A stretch of DNA of 64,000 bases from Thermoplasmatales archaeon SW_10_69_26. GTDB lineage: Archaea > Thermoplasmatota > SW-10-69-26. Shown here in pieces: positions 61,266-64,000 of the stretch (its first letter is position 1; each line of letters begins with the position of its first letter). The notes beneath the pieces were generated by a model. The model was not told the origin of the DNA. It saw only the letters and a program-made list of their open reading frames with translations, and searched no databases. Both the position numbers and the translations under genes were made by a program. The stretch spans positions 1 through 64,000 of the forward strand of contig PXUB01000022.1 in assembly GCA_003009755.1 (NCBI GenBank), in the 5' to 3' direction.

Positions 61266-61625
61266 ATGTCTATGAACAGCGTGCTCTACCGGGCCCGCGT
61301 CTGGCTCGCCCGCCTAGCAGCCCGTCTCCTCTTCCTTCACCCGAACGAGGTCGCGCTCACGCCCTACGAGGTCGTCCCGGACCTCGAGGACGAGCCCGAC
61401 CAGGTCCACGTCTGGGTGTGCCCCGACGCCACTGACGAGCAAGAGGTGGACCTGCTCGAGGCCGTAGAGCGCGCGCACCGTGCCCACTTCGGGCGTGAGT
61501 CACGAGCGTTGAACATCGTGACGAACGAGGCCGCTGAGGTCAGCGAGCTGCGGCGGGAGGAGGTCGAAGCCTACGTGGACCCCTGGACCAAACGCACCCC
61601 TCAGCAACGGAGGAACGGACGATGA
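61266..61625 (+). CDS. Small provirus protein between terminase and portal
   Basis: 119 residues. An amphipathic or membrane-like N-terminal helix (ARVWLARLAARLLFLHP), then a beta/helix region (DQVHVWVCPDATDEQEVDLL). Unknown. Overlaps the next gene by 4 nt. Confidence 0.6.
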   Translation: MSMNSVLYRARVWLARLAARLLFLHPNEVALTPYEVVPDLEDEPDQVHVWVCPDATDEQEVDLLEAVERAHRAHFGRESRALNIVTNEAAEVSELRREEVEAYVDPWTKRTPQQRRNGR

Positions 61626-61813
61626 CGACCTCAGCATCGACATCGACGAACTCGCGCCCCAACCCCCGCTGCCCGATGCACGGCGACGACGAAGAGCCCA
61701 TCATGGGGATTCGCGTGGATGCCGACCTGACCGAGGACGAGCTCAACCAGCTCCGCGAAGAGCACCGCCAGATGAACGACGACGTCGACGTCACGCTCCA
61801 GGAGGATCGCTGA
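61622..61813 (+). CDS. Small acidic provirus protein
   Basis: 63 residues: CPMHGDDEEPI then IRVDADLTEDELNQLREEHR. Its stop overlaps the portal ATG by one base (TGATG). Unknown. Confidence 0.55.
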   Translation: MTTSASTSTNSRPNPRCPMHGDDEEPIMGIRVDADLTEDELNQLREEHRQMNDDVDVTLQEDR

Positions 61814-64000
61814 TGCCCACGACCACGCTGAAGAAGCAGGCCCAAATGGCCGCGGCGAACGCAGACCCCGAAGCCCCGAAGGCTCTCCGCAACACGCACC
61901 TCTGGGACACACAAGGATACGGCAGCCCGCGCTACCAGGACCTCGTCACCGCGCGAACGCTCGAGCAAACCCACACCTTGCAGATCCCGATCGGGACGAT
62001 CAAGGAGCAGATCGCGACCACGCCCATCACGGTCCGCCCCACCGTGGACGACCCGACGGACGCGCACTGGGACGCCGCCGAGCAGGTGCTGGAGTGGCTG
62101 CAGGGCAACTTCAATCCGAACCGCGAGAGCTTCAGCCACTTCCTGAAGCAGATCACGAACGACATCCTGAGCATCGACGCTGGCGTCATCGAGCTCATCC
62201 CCGACAGCGAGGGCCTCCTCTGGGGGATGAAGGCCCGCGACGGCGCCGCGTTCACAAAGGACCCTGACGAGCACGGGTTCCTCCCGGAGCCCGGCAGCGA
62301 CGACACCGCCTACTGGCAGTTCGGCGCCGGCATGGGCCACCTCGCTATCGACCGGGACAAGACCTTCCGCGAGGCTCTGCTTGAGCAGCAGCAGGTGTTC
62401 AGCCAGGCCGGGATGCAGAAACCGGTCGCGTTCACGCGCGACGAGATCTGCTGGATCGAGACGAACCCGCGCTCCTGGCACGACTACGGTCTCGGGCGCG
62501 TCCAAATCGTGCAGCGCGTCGTCGAGATCATCGCGAACCAGGACGTCGAGAACAAGCGCTTCTTCACGAGCGGTGAACTCGCCGACCTCATCATGTCGCT
62601 ACCCGGCTTCAGCGACAACGACCTGGAGAACTTTAAGGAGTTCTGGACGGACGAAGTCGTCGGGCAAGAGCACGTCGCGCCCATGGTGAACCACGAGGTC
62701 GACGTGAACCGCCTGCGCCCACCCCTGCAGGACCTGCAGTTCCTCGAGAGCCAGGAGTGGTATCACAAGCTCGTGTGGTTCGCGTTCGGCGTCCCCGTCG
62801 GCGAGGTCGGCGAAAGCGCCGAGGTCAACCGCGCCACCGCCGAGTCCCACCGAGGCACGATGTGGGAGAAGACGACGCGCCCACTCATGCACTCGATCGA
62901 GCAGGAGATCAACGACACCGTCCTCATCTTCCACCCGGCCTGGCACGAGGTCGACGGCGAGCTTGAGTTCGCGTTCGACCCCGACTTCACGCCCAAGGAC
63001 GCCGAGCGCCGGCGCCGCCAGACCGAGGACCTAGCGAACGGCTTGGCCACGATCAACGAGGTCCGCCAAGAACGCGGCGAGGAAGAGGTCCCCTGGGGCG
63101 ACCTCCCCGACCCCTTGCTTCAGGCCGTCGCACGGAACCATCCCGAATGGGCGCTCGAGCACTGGGCCGACGTCGACGACCCGCCCGAGAGCGATCCCGG
63201 CATGGGGTTGCTCGGCGCCAACCCCAATGGCGGCGGCCCCCACGACCCCGACAACGATGATGGCGCCGCCGCCACCCAATCCCGGCCCCGGTCGCAAGCG
63301 CCGACCATGCAGGCGCTTGCGACGGAGCGCGACGCGCTGCGCGACACGGACGAGGGCGAGGGCGACGAGATCCCCCGCCAGGCACGGCGAGTCATCAGCC
63401 TCGCCAGCCAGCTGGGCACGATCATCGAGCGCGAGCTCACACTCGTCCTTGAGGACTTGCAGGACGAGTGGCCCAACCAGGACGAGGCCCAGCCTGACCG
63501 GAAGGCGTTCGCCCCCGACCTCGAGACGCTGGTCGGAACCATTCGGTTCGCGCCCGCTATGAAGGCCGCGGCCGTCGCCGCTGGCGAGGACGCACTCCAG
63601 GAGAGCGTCGACACGCACGCGGAGAACCTCGAGGAGGAGATCAACGACCTCGTCGAGGACGAGCCTGAGCTTGAGCTCGACCTGGACGTGGAGGACACGG
63701 CCGCACTCAAGCGCCTCGAGGAGAACGCCGGCTGGCGCATGGAGGAAGTCGAGGACACCGTCAAGGAGCGCATCAATCGGACCTTGTCGCGCGTCGCCGA
63801 GGGGGATGGCACCGTGGGCGACATGACCGAGGCGTTGCGCGAGGAGATCGACGCGATCACAAGCGAGCACGCCCGCACGGTGGCCCGGACCGAGGTCATG
63901 GACGCCAGCCGCGAAGGCTCACAGGCCTTGGCAGAGAGCACGAGCGTCGTCAATCGGAAGGAGTGGATGGCGACCAGCGACGCCCGCACGCGTCCCTGGC
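61813..64000 (+). CDS. Portal protein fused to a phage Mu F-like head morphogenesis domain (incomplete)
   Basis: Open frame of at least 729 codons from ATG 61813, continuing past the window. Residues about 1-440 fit a phage portal: helix-rich with ITNDILSIDAGVIELIP, EICWIETNPRSWHDYGLG and the C-terminal clip/crown-like FGVPVGEVGESAEVNRATAE. A Pro/Asn/Gly-rich linker follows (about 455-495). The last part ends with EHARTVARTEVMDASREGS and KEWMATSDARTRPW, the Mu gpF/MuF signature. Portal-MuF fusions let one polypeptide build the connector and carry an internal head protein. The C-terminus is missing because the window ends. Confidence 0.88.
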   Translation, partial: MPTTTLKKQAQMAAANADPEAPKALRNTHLWDTQGYGSPRYQDLVTARTLEQTHTLQIPIGTIKEQIATTPITVRPTVDDPTDAHWDAAEQVLEWLQGNFNPNRESFSHFLKQITNDILSIDAGVIELIPDSEGLLWGMKARDGAAFTKDPDEHGFLPEPGSDDTAYWQFGAGMGHLAIDRDKTFREALLEQQQVFSQAGMQKPVAFTRDEICWIETNPRSWHDYGLGRVQIVQRVVEIIANQDVENKRFFTSGELADLIMSLPGFSDNDLENFKEFWTDEVVGQEHVAPMVNHEVDVNRLRPPLQDLQFLESQEWYHKLVWFAFGVPVGEVGESAEVNRATAESHRGTMWEKTTRPLMHSIEQEINDTVLIFHPAWHEVDGELEFAFDPDFTPKDAERRRRQTEDLANGLATINEVRQERGEEEVPWGDLPDPLLQAVARNHPEWALEHWADVDDPPESDPGMGLLGANPNGGGPHDPDNDDGAAATQSRPRSQAPTMQALATERDALRDTDEGEGDEIPRQARRVISLASQLGTIIERELTLVLEDLQDEWPNQDEAQPDRKAFAPDLETLVGTIRFAPAMKAAAVAAGEDALQESVDTHAENLEEEINDLVEDEPELELDLDVEDTAALKRLEENAGWRMEEVEDTVKERINRTLSRVAEGDGTVGDMTEALREEIDAITSEHARTVARTEVMDASREGSQALAESTSVVNRKEWMATSDARTRPW

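Larger units (their letters stand above)
51240..64000 (+). mobile_element. Head-tail provirus (left part)
   Basis: From about 51.2 kb every gene is on the plus strand, small and overlapped, and the set is viral: RuvC-like resolvase, ParB-like protein, PCNA, small and large terminase, and portal-MuF. It is open at the right window edge. The left limit is set by the first small gene and the structured region at 50.2-51.2 kb. No integrase, tRNA target or right attachment site is visible, so integration versus chimeric assembly cannot be decided from this window. Confidence 0.85.

Overview
The window is from an archaeon with a high-GC genome and strongly acidic proteins, which suggests salt adaptation. 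Archaeal markers are transcription factor B beside Gar1, the tRNA Psi54 methyltransferase TrmY, an XPD-type Fe-S helicase, an archaeal RNase J-like nuclease and an archaeal sliding clamp. Several genes appear to be leaderless, with an A/T hexamer centred 26-28 nt before the start codon. Lipobox proteins and DUF7282, HTTM and FTR1 families fit a euryarchaeon (haloarchaeal or Thermoplasmatota-like). I cannot place it more precisely.

Layout. 0.2-6.0 kb (minus strand): a secreted LVIVD beta-propeller lipoprotein, ArgRS, a tandem winged-helix regulator and an envelope protein. 6.2-11.3 kb: a more A/T-rich stretch with a membrane protein ending in a likely winged helix and a large secreted mosaic hydrolase, followed by a noncoding array of degenerate repeats (11.74-12.10 kb). 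12.3-18.1 kb: trmY, an NDUFA9-like epimerase, DUF7282 protein and XPD helicase. 18.3-22.6 kb: an ABC uptake operon (binding lipoprotein, PQQ-type propeller, FecCD permease, ATPase) behind a palindromic operator. 22.9-27.2 kb: an iron operon whose first gene fuses an FTR1 permease to an extracytoplasmic ferrochelatase-like domain, with a DtxR-like box at the promoter. 27.4-30.3 kb: crotonase, FluC and an arsR-aquaporin-arsC operon. 30.3-36.9 kb: a TPR envelope protein, an HTTM protein, a low-GC two-gene islet (a YwgA/Panacea-like protein plus a membrane protein), RNase J and dCTP deaminase. 37.4-43.4 kb: a His-rich lipoprotein, a Csp-like protein, a cation exchanger with a frameshift, a DsbA-like protein and purA. 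43.7-45.4 kb: gar1-tfb, followed by a duplicated copy of the tfb 3' end and an array of hairpin pairs. 46-47.5 kb: two decayed genes. 47.6-50.2 kb: GNAT, CHY zinc finger and a berberine-bridge-type FAD oxidase. 50.2-51.2 kb: noncoding, with two copies of a repeat of about 200 bp and several strong inverted repeats.

From about 51.2 kb to the end lies a head-tail provirus (or a fused viral contig) on the plus strand. Its genes are tightly overlapped: many small zinc-ribbon proteins, a RuvC-like resolvase, a ParB-like protein, a viral PCNA, a small terminase-like protein, the large terminase and a portal protein fused to a Mu F-type head domain that runs off the window. No integrase or right end is visible.

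The most unusual items are the FTR1-ferrochelatase fusion, the duplicated tfb tail with GAAT-linked hairpin pairs, the 11.7-12.1 kb array and the repeat unit at the provirus border.
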